NCBI GenBank assembly: GCA_963793005.1
Contig: CAWBYP010000002.1
Location: forward strand, 1,426,001-1,490,000
Direction of reading: 5' to 3'
DNA length: 64,000 nt
Origin: RPQJ01 sp963793005
Lineage (GTDB): Bacteria > Pseudomonadota > Gammaproteobacteria > Steroidobacterales > Steroidobacteraceae
Notes under the pieces: generated by a model
Told to the model about the DNA's origin: nothing
The model's input: only the letters and a program-made list of their open reading frames with translations
Database searches by the model: none
Translations under genes and position numbers: made by a program
Shown here: piece after piece, positions 55,185-63,495 of the stretch
Position numbering within the stretch: position 1 is the stretch's first letter
Layout of the letters: every line of letters begins with the position of its first letter

Positions 55185-56243
55185 TCAATACTCGTAGAAC
55201 ATCTGCTGGATGCGCTTCGGGTCATTGGTCTTCGTCAATGCAAGCAGCAGCAGCACCCGCGACTTCGGCGGGTTCAGTTCGCCCGAGGCGACAAATCCCA
55301 TCTCGTCGTCATTGACCTCGTTGTTGCGCAGCGTAAGGCCCATTGGCAGGCGGGTGCTTCGCACCACGACGACACCCGAGGCCGCGACCTTCTTCAGCAC
55401 CTCGAGTGCCTGGCTCGTCATGTTGCCATCGCCGACGCCCGCGACCACGATGCCCTTCGCGCCGTTCTTCACGGCCGCCTCGATCAGGTCCGGGCTCATG
55501 TTGGCGTGGGCGTAGATGATGTCGACGCGTGGCAGCTTGTCGAGCCCGTCCACCGAGAATTCGGTCGCCGATCCGACCTTCTTGTTCATCGGTTCGAACC
55601 ACTCCACGGTGCCGGTGTGCACCAGGCCGCCCGGCCCCCGGTTGAGGCTGTGGAACGTCTGCACGCTGGTCGTGTCTGTCTTCACGACGTTGCGCGCGTA
55701 GTGAAATTCGTCGTTCAGCAGGACAAGCGTGCCCTTGCCTTTGGCCCTGGGATCCGCGGCGACCGCAACACCGTTGTAGATGTTGCCAGGGCCGTCCGCG
55801 CTGATCGCCGTCGCGGGCCGCATCGATCCGACCATCACGACCGGCTTGTCGCTCTTGACGACCAGCGTGAGGAAGTAGGAAGTCTCCTCGAGCGTGTCCG
55901 TGCCATGCGTGATCAGCACCCCGTCGACATCGGGAGACGCAAGCACCTCGTTGGTGCGCTTTGCGAGCTTGAGCCAGATCTCGTCATTCATGTCCTGGCT
56001 GCCGATGTTGGCAACCTGCTCGCCGGTAATCGTCGCGAGCTTGCCGAGATTCGGCACCGCGTTGATCAGCGAATTGACGTCGTAGGCGCCGGACTTGTAG
56101 CCATAGTCGGTCGCGCTGGCCTGTGCGCCCGCAATCGTGCCGCCCGTGGCGAGGACGCAGATCCTGGGCAGCCCATCGGCCGCGGCAGCGCCACATACGA
56201 AGAGGGCTGCGACGAGACTGATCATCAGACGCCCGTGTTTCAT
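55185..56243 (-). CDS. ansB: Exported L-asparaginase, type II-like
   Basis: A 352-aa asparaginase or glutaminase-asparaginase with a signal peptide (MKHGRLMISLVAALFVCGAAAADG), placing it in the periplasm. The nucleophile is Thr36 in LATGGTIAGA, and the second catalytic group is in ITHGTDTLEET. NEVNDDEMGFVASGELNPPKSRVLL is typical of the C-terminus. It converts asparagine to aspartate and ammonia. It is the third gene of a porin-glutaminase-asparaginase unit, 82 bp after the glutaminase. ATG 56243 is chosen for the signal peptide. Confidence 0.92.
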   Translation of the reverse strand: MKHGRLMISLVAALFVCGAAAADGLPRICVLATGGTIAGAQASATDYGYKSGAYDVNSLINAVPNLGKLATITGEQVANIGSQDMNDEIWLKLAKRTNEVLASPDVDGVLITHGTDTLEETSYFLTLVVKSDKPVVMVGSMRPATAISADGPGNIYNGVAVAADPRAKGKGTLVLLNDEFHYARNVVKTDTTSVQTFHSLNRGPGGLVHTGTVEWFEPMNKKVGSATEFSVDGLDKLPRVDIIYAHANMSPDLIEAAVKNGAKGIVVAGVGDGNMTSQALEVLKKVAASGVVVVRSTRLPMGLTLRNNEVNDDEMGFVASGELNPPKSRVLLLLALTKTNDPKRIQQMFYEY

Positions 56244-56325
56244 GACGCTCACCCCGTTGAGGCTGGCCGGCCCCACGCAGGCAATGCCACGCGTCCCGGC
56301 GCTTCCATGCATCGAGTCTCTGCCA

Positions 56326-57384
56326 CTACTTCCCGCGACCCGTCGGCGTCACCGCGTACGGATTGCCGCCGAGTGCGTTCGAGACGGCCGCAATCGCCTT
56401 CTGCGCCTTGACGCTGTTGCCAGCCGCATCGAGCGGCGGCGAGATCACGGCGATGCCGAACTTCCCCGGCGAGACGGCGATGATGCCGCCGCCGACACCA
56501 CTCTTGCCTGGCAGGCCAGTCGTATAGAGCCACTTGCCGGAGTCGTCGTAGAGGCCCGCGGTGGCCATCACCGCCAGCACGTTCGGCACGTACTTCGACT
56601 GGAGCACGACCTTGCCGGTGAGCGGATTCGTGCCGCCGTTGGCCAGCGTCGAGGCCATGGTCGCGAGATCCTTGGCGTTCACGTTGACCGAGCACTGCTC
56701 GGTGTAGATGTCGGTTGCACGCAGCGGATCGGCCTTGATGTGCCCGTAGGCATACATCAGCATCGCGATCGCCTGGTTGCGCTGGTTGGTCTCCGACTCG
56801 GACTTGAACACTTCCTGGTTCACGCCGAGCTGGCGGCCGGCGAAGTCGCTGTAGTAGGACAGTATCTTGTTCCAGATCTCGTCCCGCGTGTTCCCCGACA
56901 CCATGCTGGTCGCGGTGATGGCGCCCGGATTCACCATGGCGTTCATCTCCGCGCCCTTGTACTGCTCGACCGCGTTGATCGAGTTGAACACCTGGCCGGT
57001 GGCGTCCACGCCCATGTTGCTTTCGATCGCTGCCGGCCCCTGCTCCTCGATCACCTTGGCCATCGTGAAGACCTTGGAGATCGACTGTATCGATACCTCC
57101 GAGGTAATGTCTCCCTTCGTGTAGACCTTGCCGTCCGCGGTTACCAGTACGATGCCGAAGATGCTGGAGTCCACCTTGGCGAGCGCCGGGATGTAGTCGG
57201 CGTTGGCGCCTTCCTTCAGGTCCTTGAACTGCGCGTAAGCCGAGTCGAGTGCCGCCTGGATGCTCGCCGGCGACAGCGCATCCGCCCCGGCGGTCTTGTC
57301 GGCCAGCGCCAGCGGCGACAAGGCCGCCATGGCAACTGCCGCCACGACCGCGGCGAATGTTGAAAAGTATTTCCTGCTGATCAT
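56326..57384 (-). CDS. glsA: Exported glutaminase (GlsA family)
   Basis: A 352-aa glutaminase of the serine beta-lactamase-like fold. The catalytic Ser101-x2-Lys104 pair is in VSIQSISKVFTMAKV, and VNPGAITATSMV and SGVGGGIIAVSPGKFGIAVISPPLDAAGNS match the family. GlsA enzymes are usually cytoplasmic, but this one starts with a clear signal peptide (MISRKYFSTFAAVVAAVAMAALSPLALA), so it should act in the periplasm. ATG 57384 follows GGGAG. It lies 16 bp after the porin and 82 bp before the asparaginase. Confidence 0.92.
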   Translation of the reverse strand: MISRKYFSTFAAVVAAVAMAALSPLALADKTAGADALSPASIQAALDSAYAQFKDLKEGANADYIPALAKVDSSIFGIVLVTADGKVYTKGDITSEVSIQSISKVFTMAKVIEEQGPAAIESNMGVDATGQVFNSINAVEQYKGAEMNAMVNPGAITATSMVSGNTRDEIWNKILSYYSDFAGRQLGVNQEVFKSESETNQRNQAIAMLMYAYGHIKADPLRATDIYTEQCSVNVNAKDLATMASTLANGGTNPLTGKVVLQSKYVPNVLAVMATAGLYDDSGKWLYTTGLPGKSGVGGGIIAVSPGKFGIAVISPPLDAAGNSVKAQKAIAAVSNALGGNPYAVTPTGRGK

Positions 57385-57400
57385 GTGAGTCTCTCCCGAA

Positions 57401-58639
57401 TCAGAATGTCTTGCCCCAACTGTACTTGACCGAGAACTGGACACGCGTGTCGTCCTGTGTCGAACCGTCCTTGAACTCGAGGTCGCCCCACAGCACCTCG
57501 CCGCCCATCATCACGTTGGGCACCGGGTAGTACAGGAGATTCACTGACGTGTACTGGCCCTTCTTGTACGTGTCCGGCGTCTGCCAGTTCGTGTTGTTCA
57601 CGTACGTCGTGCTATAGCCGAGCGAAGTCGAGAACTTCTCGTTCCAGTAGTGATCGTAGTAGGCGACGATGCCGGTGAGCGGAACCGCCTCGGCATGTGC
57701 ATTGCCGTCTGGGTCCGTCTGGCTCGGAAGCGGACCCTGCGGCGCCAGGTCCATGCCGCCGTCGTTCATGTAGCCGGCGATGCCGTGACCATACACGTAC
57801 TGCCAGAGGATCTTGTCCCTGCCGATCGTGTTGATCGTGCCGCTCAGGTTCATACCCCAGCCCGTCACGCTGCCCTTCGGCTTGTTGTTCTGCGTGCCCT
57901 TCGTGTCGTAACCGAGGTCGCGCAGGATGCCGGCGACCTGCACGTGGCCCCAGTCTCCCCTGGTGCGCCAGTGCGCTACCAGGTTCGGCACCTTTTCGTC
58001 GCTCTGGATATTGTCGCCCAGCGTTGGATCGATCTCGCGGATCTGGCCCGCGTCCACGTCGTTGCTCGGCTCCTCGATCCCGATCGCGAATGAACTGTGC
58101 TCGGTCTTCCACGGCGTCCAGCGCAGCTGCACGTTGCGCCAGAACACCATTCCGTCCGGTCCCCAGTAATCGATCGTGTTCGGAAACACGTCGATATCCA
58201 TGAAGATGCTGTTGGTCTGGCCGACCAGCAGCGAACCCCACTCGCCGTACGCGTGGCGCAGCCGGAATGTCGTCTGGCCGGCGTCCGACCCCACGCCAAA
58301 CAGGTCGAACTCGAACTTGAAGTTGATCGGGGCGTGACCCTCTGCGGTCGGCATCGTGCCCTTGACGCCAAAGCGACTCTGTTTCACAGACACGCTCGCC
58401 TGGCCGTCGCTGCCGTAGATACCCTCGGGATTGGCAATCTTGGACGGGCGAAAGGCGTCGTCCCAGTCCGGGTTCATGCGGCCGAAGTCGTAGATTGCGT
58501 CGACCTGCGCGAAGCCGTAGATCTCAAACGATTTCTCAGTGTCTGCCGCCTGCGACGTGGCAGCGGTGCCTGCCGACAGCAGGGCAATGCTCGCCACCCG
58601 GGCGAGAAATCGGACTCGTGAACTCATGATCGGCGCCAT
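57401..58639 (-). CDS. DcaP-like outer-membrane porin
   Basis: A 412-aa beta-barrel protein with a signal peptide (cleavage after about residue 31) and the C-terminal Phe (YSWGKTF) expected for outer-membrane proteins. The stretch from FEIYGFAQVDAIYDFGRMNPDW through RLRHAYGEWGSLLVGQTNSIFMDIDVFPNTIDYWGP matches the DcaP trimeric porin family, which takes up dicarboxylates and other small anions. As first gene before an exported glutaminase and asparaginase, it could admit Gln/Asn or take in the resulting acids. ATG 58639 has GGGAG seven bases upstream. Confidence 0.88.
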   Translation of the reverse strand: MAPIMSSRVRFLARVASIALLSAGTAATSQAADTEKSFEIYGFAQVDAIYDFGRMNPDWDDAFRPSKIANPEGIYGSDGQASVSVKQSRFGVKGTMPTAEGHAPINFKFEFDLFGVGSDAGQTTFRLRHAYGEWGSLLVGQTNSIFMDIDVFPNTIDYWGPDGMVFWRNVQLRWTPWKTEHSSFAIGIEEPSNDVDAGQIREIDPTLGDNIQSDEKVPNLVAHWRTRGDWGHVQVAGILRDLGYDTKGTQNNKPKGSVTGWGMNLSGTINTIGRDKILWQYVYGHGIAGYMNDGGMDLAPQGPLPSQTDPDGNAHAEAVPLTGIVAYYDHYWNEKFSTSLGYSTTYVNNTNWQTPDTYKKGQYTSVNLLYYPVPNVMMGGEVLWGDLEFKDGSTQDDTRVQFSVKYSWGKTF

Positions 58640-58792
58640 CTCGGGTCTCCCTGGTTATTCAATTTGCACTGCAGCAGGTCTCACGGACACGCGGCCCGGT
58701 GGCAAGGGCGCACTGGTCGATATTGAAACATGCGATCCGCAAGGGAACCAGTTGCCTGCGAGAGCGATTGCAGGATACTTCATGCGCGCTAT

Positions 58793-59233
58793 TCAGTCCC
58801 TCGACGGCCTGGGAATCATGCCGGCGATAGCCTCCTGGTGCATGCAGCCCGGAACGCCGGCCAGCGCATCGACCCACGGCAGCGCCGACTCCCGCCAGAT
58901 CTGCAGGCTCGGTTTCAGCTCCGCGCGCTGGTGGACGGCGCCGAGGCGCAGGCTGATGTACGGACCGGCGTCGCCCGGCGTGTACGAATAGATCCCGGTG
59001 GCGCAGTCGGGACAGAACACCTGGATCCGCACGCTGCCGCTGGTACCGACCTTCCGGTACTCCTTCGTCGGGCCCTGGATTTCGAATGTCTCGCGCAGCA
59101 CGATGGCACCGACCCTGAATGCCGACGTGGACAGCACCTGGCAGTCTGCGCAGTGGCAGACCAGCACCTTCGACTCATCGACGTCGGCGCTGAACGTGAT
59201 CGCACCACAGTGACAGGCGCCGGTGACATGCAT
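58793..59233 (-). CDS. GFA-family (glutathione-dependent formaldehyde-activating-like) zinc protein
   Basis: A 146-aa protein with the GFA zinc-binding cysteines CHCG near residue 7, CHCADC about 27-32 and CPDC about 74-77. MHVTGACHCGAITFSADV and VLVCHCADCQVLSTSAFRVGAIVL are typical. GFA proteins bind glutathione adducts, but most members, including short ones like this, are not shown to act on formaldehyde. ATG 59233 follows AAGGA. It diverges from the split-Soret-like cytochrome gene. The frame is open far upstream as a shadow of that gene. Confidence 0.87.
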   Translation of the reverse strand: MHVTGACHCGAITFSADVDESKVLVCHCADCQVLSTSAFRVGAIVLRETFEIQGPTKEYRKVGTSGSVRIQVFCPDCATGIYSYTPGDAGPYISLRLGAVHQRAELKPSLQIWRESALPWVDALAGVPGCMHQEAIAGMIPRPSRD

Positions 59234-59411
59234 GTCGGTCTTCCTTGGATTGAATGGGGAACGGCGTCGAGCCACATTGGCCGTTACGGACCTAGGCATA
59301 TTACGCAGCCCCGCTGCGGCAGTCGCTGCGTCAGAATGGCCGGGCCGCAGCTGGGAAACTCCGCGGCCGAATCCCGCGACCACGGTCCCGCCGCTCCGGC
59401 AGGAGGCCGTG

Positions 59412-60242
59412 ATGAGCCCGAATATCCCCAACGAACACCTGGTTTCCCGTCGCAATGTGCTCGCCGGTTCCGCGACGCTGCTCGCGGGCGGGGGTATCGG
59501 AGCCGGACTGACCGCACTTGCGGCCGACGCCGCCGCTCCAGCGGCAGCGCCCCCGCTGCCGTGGAAGTGGGTCAAGCTCGATCCGCTCGAGGCTGGCCGG
59601 CGCGCCTACACCTACTACAAGGAGAGGGGCGGCTGCGGTACAGCTGCGTACCTGAGCCTGCTCAGCCTGCTGAAGGAGAAAGTCGGGTACCCGTGGACCA
59701 CGATGCCCGACATGATGATGGCCCACGCGGCTGCGGGGTTCGGCGGTCACGGCACACTCTGCGGCGCACTGGCCGGCGCGTCCACCATCATCAACATGGT
59801 CACCTACGGCGAGAAGCGCGAACCGTACCAGCAGAACAACCAGATCATCGACCGGCTTTTCTATTGGTACGCCGAGCAGGACTTCCCGCCCACCCGGTTC
59901 GATGACCTCTCGCCGAAGCCCAACCAGGTCAAGGCGAAGGCGATGTCGCCGCTGTGCCACACGTCGGTGTCGAAGTGGGTGGTCACGGCCGGCACGACGA
60001 TCAAGTCCGAGGACAAGATAGAACGCTGCGCGAAGGTGGCCGGCGAAGTCACCTACACGGTGACGATGGCGATGAACGAGTTCTTTGCCGGCGACTGGAC
60101 CCCGCCCGCCTGGAAACCCTCGGAGGAAACCGAGCACTGCGTGCGCTGCCATGGGCCCGATCTGCCATTGCAGAAGGCCCGCAGGTGGAACCAGCAGGGG
60201 CACATGGAGTGCCTGATGTGCCACACGGAGCACACGATGTGA
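59412..60242 (+). CDS. Tat-exported C_GCAxxG_C_C/dihaem protein, split-Soret cytochrome-like
   Basis: A 276-aa protein with a twin-arginine signal (SRRNVLAGSATLLAGGG, residues 12-28). The mature part has the C_GCAxxG_C_C-type cysteine pattern at Cys75, Cys117, Cys182 and Cys206, then two haem-c motifs, CVRCH (243-247) and CLMCH (267-271), and a last His in HTEHTM. This combination is known from split-Soret cytochrome c of Desulfovibrio, which pairs two stacked haems with an Fe-S cluster. Tat export fits a protein that folds its Fe-S cluster before crossing the membrane. The ATG follows AGGAGG. Partner and function are unknown; an electron-transfer role is likely. Confidence 0.8.
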   Translation: MSPNIPNEHLVSRRNVLAGSATLLAGGGIGAGLTALAADAAAPAAAPPLPWKWVKLDPLEAGRRAYTYYKERGGCGTAAYLSLLSLLKEKVGYPWTTMPDMMMAHAAAGFGGHGTLCGALAGASTIINMVTYGEKREPYQQNNQIIDRLFYWYAEQDFPPTRFDDLSPKPNQVKAKAMSPLCHTSVSKWVVTAGTTIKSEDKIERCAKVAGEVTYTVTMAMNEFFAGDWTPPAWKPSEETEHCVRCHGPDLPLQKARRWNQQGHMECLMCHTEHTM

Positions 60243-60357
60243 ATGGCCCTGACGGGGCCTGGTAGTTCCGCGACCAGGCCCTCAGGCGCTCGCTGTCCGG
60301 GCCCTGTGTGGTCGACCGGAATGCCGTCGCCGCTGGCGACGGCGGGGTCCCCGCGGA

Positions 60358-60633
60358 TCAGCGCCTGCGGAAGAAGTTCGGTCTCGACGAGGCCATCGCC
60401 GGGCGCTCGTCCTTGTGGCGGAAGTTGATGCGGCCCTTGGTGAGGTCGTAAGGCGACATCTCGAGCGTCACCTTGTCGCCGGCGAGAATCCGGATGCGAT
60501 GCTTGCGCATCTTGCCCGACAGGTAAGCGGTTACTTCGACACCGTTTTCGAGCGTGACCAGGAAACGCGTATCCGGCAGCACCTGGCTCACGGTGCCCTG
60601 CATGTCGATCAGTTCTTCCTTGGCCAAGCTCAT
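60358..60633 (-). CDS. infA: Translation initiation factor IF-1 with C-terminal extension
   Basis: A 91-aa IF-1. The OB-fold core (about 3-73) closely matches E. coli: DMQGTVSQVLPDTRFLVTLENG, VTAYLSGKMRKHRIRILAGDKVTLEMSPYDLTKGRI. Bacterial IF-1 normally ends near residue 72; here a 16-18 residue basic tail (DERPAMASSRPNFFRRR) follows. Such longer IF-1 copies occur in some proteobacteria that carry two infA genes. ATG 60633 is preferred over GTG 60636. It is monocistronic. Confidence 0.93.
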   Translation of the reverse strand: MSLAKEELIDMQGTVSQVLPDTRFLVTLENGVEVTAYLSGKMRKHRIRILAGDKVTLEMSPYDLTKGRINFRHKDERPAMASSRPNFFRRR

Positions 60634-61059
60634 CACCTTGATAACCAGCGGGGTGCCGTTGACAGTGAAACGAACGGAAGCGCGGGTATCGGGACGCCGT
60701 TGGCGTGCGGGCTCGAAAGGGCCCTGGTTGCGCTTCAGCTGACGACGACGTCAGGCGGCGCGCGCACAATAACAGGAAATAGGCCAGCGCGCCGTTCCGG
60801 ATCTGTGTATAGTCGCGCCCGGGTAGTCACCCTTCTCTTTCTATGTTTCGGGCAATCGCGCCTTATCCGGCGCCATCCAGCCCCAGCAAAAAGCCGAAGA
60901 GTTTCCGATCCACGTGGCACCGTTGCCACGCGCCTGTGGTCGTCCTGAGCTTTGCCCGGGGATGTCAGTCGCGCAGCCCCGAATGCCTTGTTCCCCGCCC
61001 GGGAACCGATCCGCCCATCTGGGCACGGTCTCACGGGCCTTCCGCAGAGAGTATTTTCA
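60634..61059 (+). other. 426-bp gap between divergent infA and the RRM gene
   Basis: No supported gene is seen here on either strand; short open frames are arginine/proline-rich shadows. The stretch must hold the infA promoter (minus) and the RRM gene promoter (plus). A TATAGT at 60808-60813 could be a -10 box for the RRM gene, leaving a leader of about 240 nt, but no matching -35 is seen. A long leader would fit post-transcriptional control of a small RNA-binding protein. Confidence 0.35.
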
Positions 61060-61326
61060 ATGAGCAAGATCTACGTAGGTAACCTTCCTTTTTCGGCCGA
61101 CGAAGCCGCCGTTCGCACCCTGTTTGCGACGCATGGCACCGTCGAGTCCGTCGCCATCATCACCGACCGTGACACCGGACAGCCGCGTGGCTTCGGTTTC
61201 GTGGAGATGCCGAATGCCGACGCCGCCCGCGCCATCCAGAACCTCAATGGTCACCAGATGGACGGACGTGCGCTGAAGGTCAACGAGGCCCAGGCCAAGA
61301 CTGATCGTCCGCGCCGCGCCTGGTAA
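61060..61326 (+). CDS. Small RRM-domain RNA-binding protein
   Basis: An 88-aa single-RRM protein. RNP2 is IYVGNLPF (4-11) and RNP1 is RGFGFVEM (about 43-50), both with the aromatic residues needed for RNA contact. The tail after the domain (AKTDRPRRAW) is basic and short, without the Gly-rich stretch of cyanobacterial Rbp proteins. Such proteins often respond to cold or stress. A hairpin at 61395-61415 may end the transcript. Confidence 0.92.
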   Translation: MSKIYVGNLPFSADEAAVRTLFATHGTVESVAIITDRDTGQPRGFGFVEMPNADAARAIQNLNGHQMDGRALKVNEAQAKTDRPRRAW

Positions 61327-61394
61327 CAGTCCCGCGGTAGCGGGTCTGGATCGCCGGTCCAAAGCGGGTTTCCGCCGCGGACCGTCGTGATGCG

Positions 61395-61415
61395 AACGGC
61401 CCCAATGGGGCCGTT
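61395..61415 (+). terminator. Hairpin downstream of the RRM gene
   Basis: AACGGCCCC (61395-61403), loop AAT, and GGGGCCGTT (61407-61415) form a perfect 9-bp stem, followed by TCGCTGTT. The U-rich tail is weak, but the position between the RRM gene and fabY, 68 bp past the stop, fits a transcription terminator. Confidence 0.55.
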
Positions 61416-61486
61416 TCGCTGTTAGGATTCCGGAATATTCGACTCTTTTTCAATTGACCCGGGCCGCGCGCCTCGAGGGCCTCCTG

Positions 61487-63319
61487 ATGAAACCCCTGGC
61501 TGTCATCGCGGGCTTCGGCGGCATCAACGCAGCGGGCCGGACTTCCGCCCACCACGGCTACCGCCGCACCATCATCGACACGCTGCAGGCGGACGCCGCG
61601 GACGCGACGATGTTGGCCCTGGCAGGGCTGATGGGAATCGAAGGCGAACTCGACGACGCAAAGCGTCGCCACATCCTCGAACACACCCTGATACGCGGCC
61701 TCGAACCAGAGCTTGTCGATCCCGGCCAGGCCGCCTGGAACTGCAGGGCCCGACTGGTCGACGGGCGAGGACCCATCTCCTTCGACATCGCCCAGCGCGA
61801 CCTGCCGCAGCCGCTGCCGAAAGGTTGGTCAGCCGGCCCGGCTGCTGCGGGCCGTGTACAGGTGACCGTCGATGACGGAGCCGAAGTGCTCTTCCCGGTC
61901 ACGCGGCCCCTCGCGGTGAGCGCCGCGGGCCAGCTGCCCACTGGCTTCGACCCGAAAGCCCTTTACCCGGCTCGCGGCCATCCGCGGGCGGTCCAGATCG
62001 CGCTGTTCGCCGCGAACGACGCCCTCGGATCACTCGGCATCCCGTGGAGCACGGTGATGCGGCACGTGGCTCCCGACAAGGTCAGCGTCTACGCCGGCAG
62101 CGCGCTCGGCCAGCTCGATCAGGAAGGCACCGGTGGACTGCTCGGCTCACGCTACCGCGGAATGCGCCCCACGTCGAAGCAGGTACCGATGGGCCTGGCC
62201 GAGATGCCCGCTGACTTCATCAACGCCTACCTGCTGGGCAGTGTCGGGACGACCGGCCACAACATGGGCGCCTGCGCGACGTTTCTCTACAACCTCCGGC
62301 ACGGGATGTTTGACATCGAGTCCGGGCGCTCGCGAATCGCACTGGTCGGCGGCGCCGAGGCACCGCTCAGCCCCGACGTCATCGAAGGACTCGCGACGAT
62401 GGGTGCGCTGGGCACCGACCAGGCTCTGCTGGAACTGGACCGGCACCTGGGACGCACCGAGCCGGACCTGCGCCGCGCGTGTCGCCCGTTCGCGGAGAAC
62501 TGCGGATTCACGATCGCCGAGGGCGCGCAATACGTGGTGCTGATGGACGACGCACTGGCACTCGAACTCGGCGCCACGGTCCATGGCGCGGTCACGGACG
62601 TGCTGGTGCATGCCGACGGCTACAAGAAGTCGATCTCGTCGCCGGGCATCGGCAACTACATCACCTGCGCCAAGGCAGTCGCACGGGCCATGCGGGATTT
62701 CGGCGACGACGCGATACGCCGCCGCAGCTTCGTGCAGGCCCACGGCACCGGCACGCCGCAGAACCGCGTCACTGAGTCGCAGATCCTGAACGGAGTCGCC
62801 GGGGCATTCGGGATCGAGGACTGGCCGGTGGCCGCAATCAAGTGCTTCGTCGGCCACACGATGGCAGCGGCCGGCGGCGACCAGCTTGCTTCCTCGCTCG
62901 GCGTATTCACCGATGGCGTGCTGCCTGGCATCTCGACGATCGACGCCGTCGCGGCCGACGTCGAGCGCGATCACCTGAGGATCTCCCGCGAGCCATTGGA
63001 ACGCTCGACCACGGAGTGGGACGTCTCATTCCTGAATTCGAAGGGCTTCGGCGGCAACAATGCGACCGCCACTATTGCCTCGCCGCGGGTCGCCATGAAC
63101 TGGATCGAGCAGCGCCACGGCAGCGGCGCACTCGCAAAGTGGCGCGACCACAACGAAACCACACAGCGCCAGGCCGCGCGATGGGATCACGCGCTCACCA
63201 CGGGCACGGCCGAGATCGTCTATCGGTTCGACTACGAGGTCCGGAGCGAGGGTGACGTCCACATCGACGACGGGATCATGCACATCACTGGATTGCCGCC
63301 GATCAGGCTGGTCGACTGA
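61487..63319 (+). CDS. fabY: Beta-ketoacyl-ACP synthase FabY-type (KAS I/II superfamily)
   Basis: A 610-aa ketoacyl synthase resembling FabY of Pseudomonas aeruginosa, which starts fatty-acid synthesis in place of FabH. The triad is Cys263 (NMGACATFL), His419 (QAHGTGTPQNR) and His457 (FVGHTMAAAGG). The long N-terminal part (LAVIAGFGGINAAGRTSAHHG), and QLPTGFDPKALY and VSFLNSKGFGGNNATATI, match FabY rather than FabB/FabF, which are about 410 aa. ATG 61487 has GAGGG seven bases upstream; a TTG at 61454 is less likely. It is monocistronic, with a Crp/Fnr gene 176 bp downstream. Confidence 0.9.
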   Translation: MKPLAVIAGFGGINAAGRTSAHHGYRRTIIDTLQADAADATMLALAGLMGIEGELDDAKRRHILEHTLIRGLEPELVDPGQAAWNCRARLVDGRGPISFDIAQRDLPQPLPKGWSAGPAAAGRVQVTVDDGAEVLFPVTRPLAVSAAGQLPTGFDPKALYPARGHPRAVQIALFAANDALGSLGIPWSTVMRHVAPDKVSVYAGSALGQLDQEGTGGLLGSRYRGMRPTSKQVPMGLAEMPADFINAYLLGSVGTTGHNMGACATFLYNLRHGMFDIESGRSRIALVGGAEAPLSPDVIEGLATMGALGTDQALLELDRHLGRTEPDLRRACRPFAENCGFTIAEGAQYVVLMDDALALELGATVHGAVTDVLVHADGYKKSISSPGIGNYITCAKAVARAMRDFGDDAIRRRSFVQAHGTGTPQNRVTESQILNGVAGAFGIEDWPVAAIKCFVGHTMAAAGGDQLASSLGVFTDGVLPGISTIDAVAADVERDHLRISREPLERSTTEWDVSFLNSKGFGGNNATATIASPRVAMNWIEQRHGSGALAKWRDHNETTQRQAARWDHALTTGTAEIVYRFDYEVRSEGDVHIDDGIMHITGLPPIRLVD

Positions 63320-63495
63320 GCCGGTCCCGGGAGGGTCGGCCGCCGACCCTGCGCTGAATCAACCCGCGAATTCCAGCCGATGCGGCGGCCGCCCACATCA
63401 ACACCGCGTGCGTGCTCCAGCGTACAGAGGAAACCTCAAACGCCCTGCACACTTCGGGTACGACCCCAAGGTCCCGCCATGGAAAGGAGACTCCA

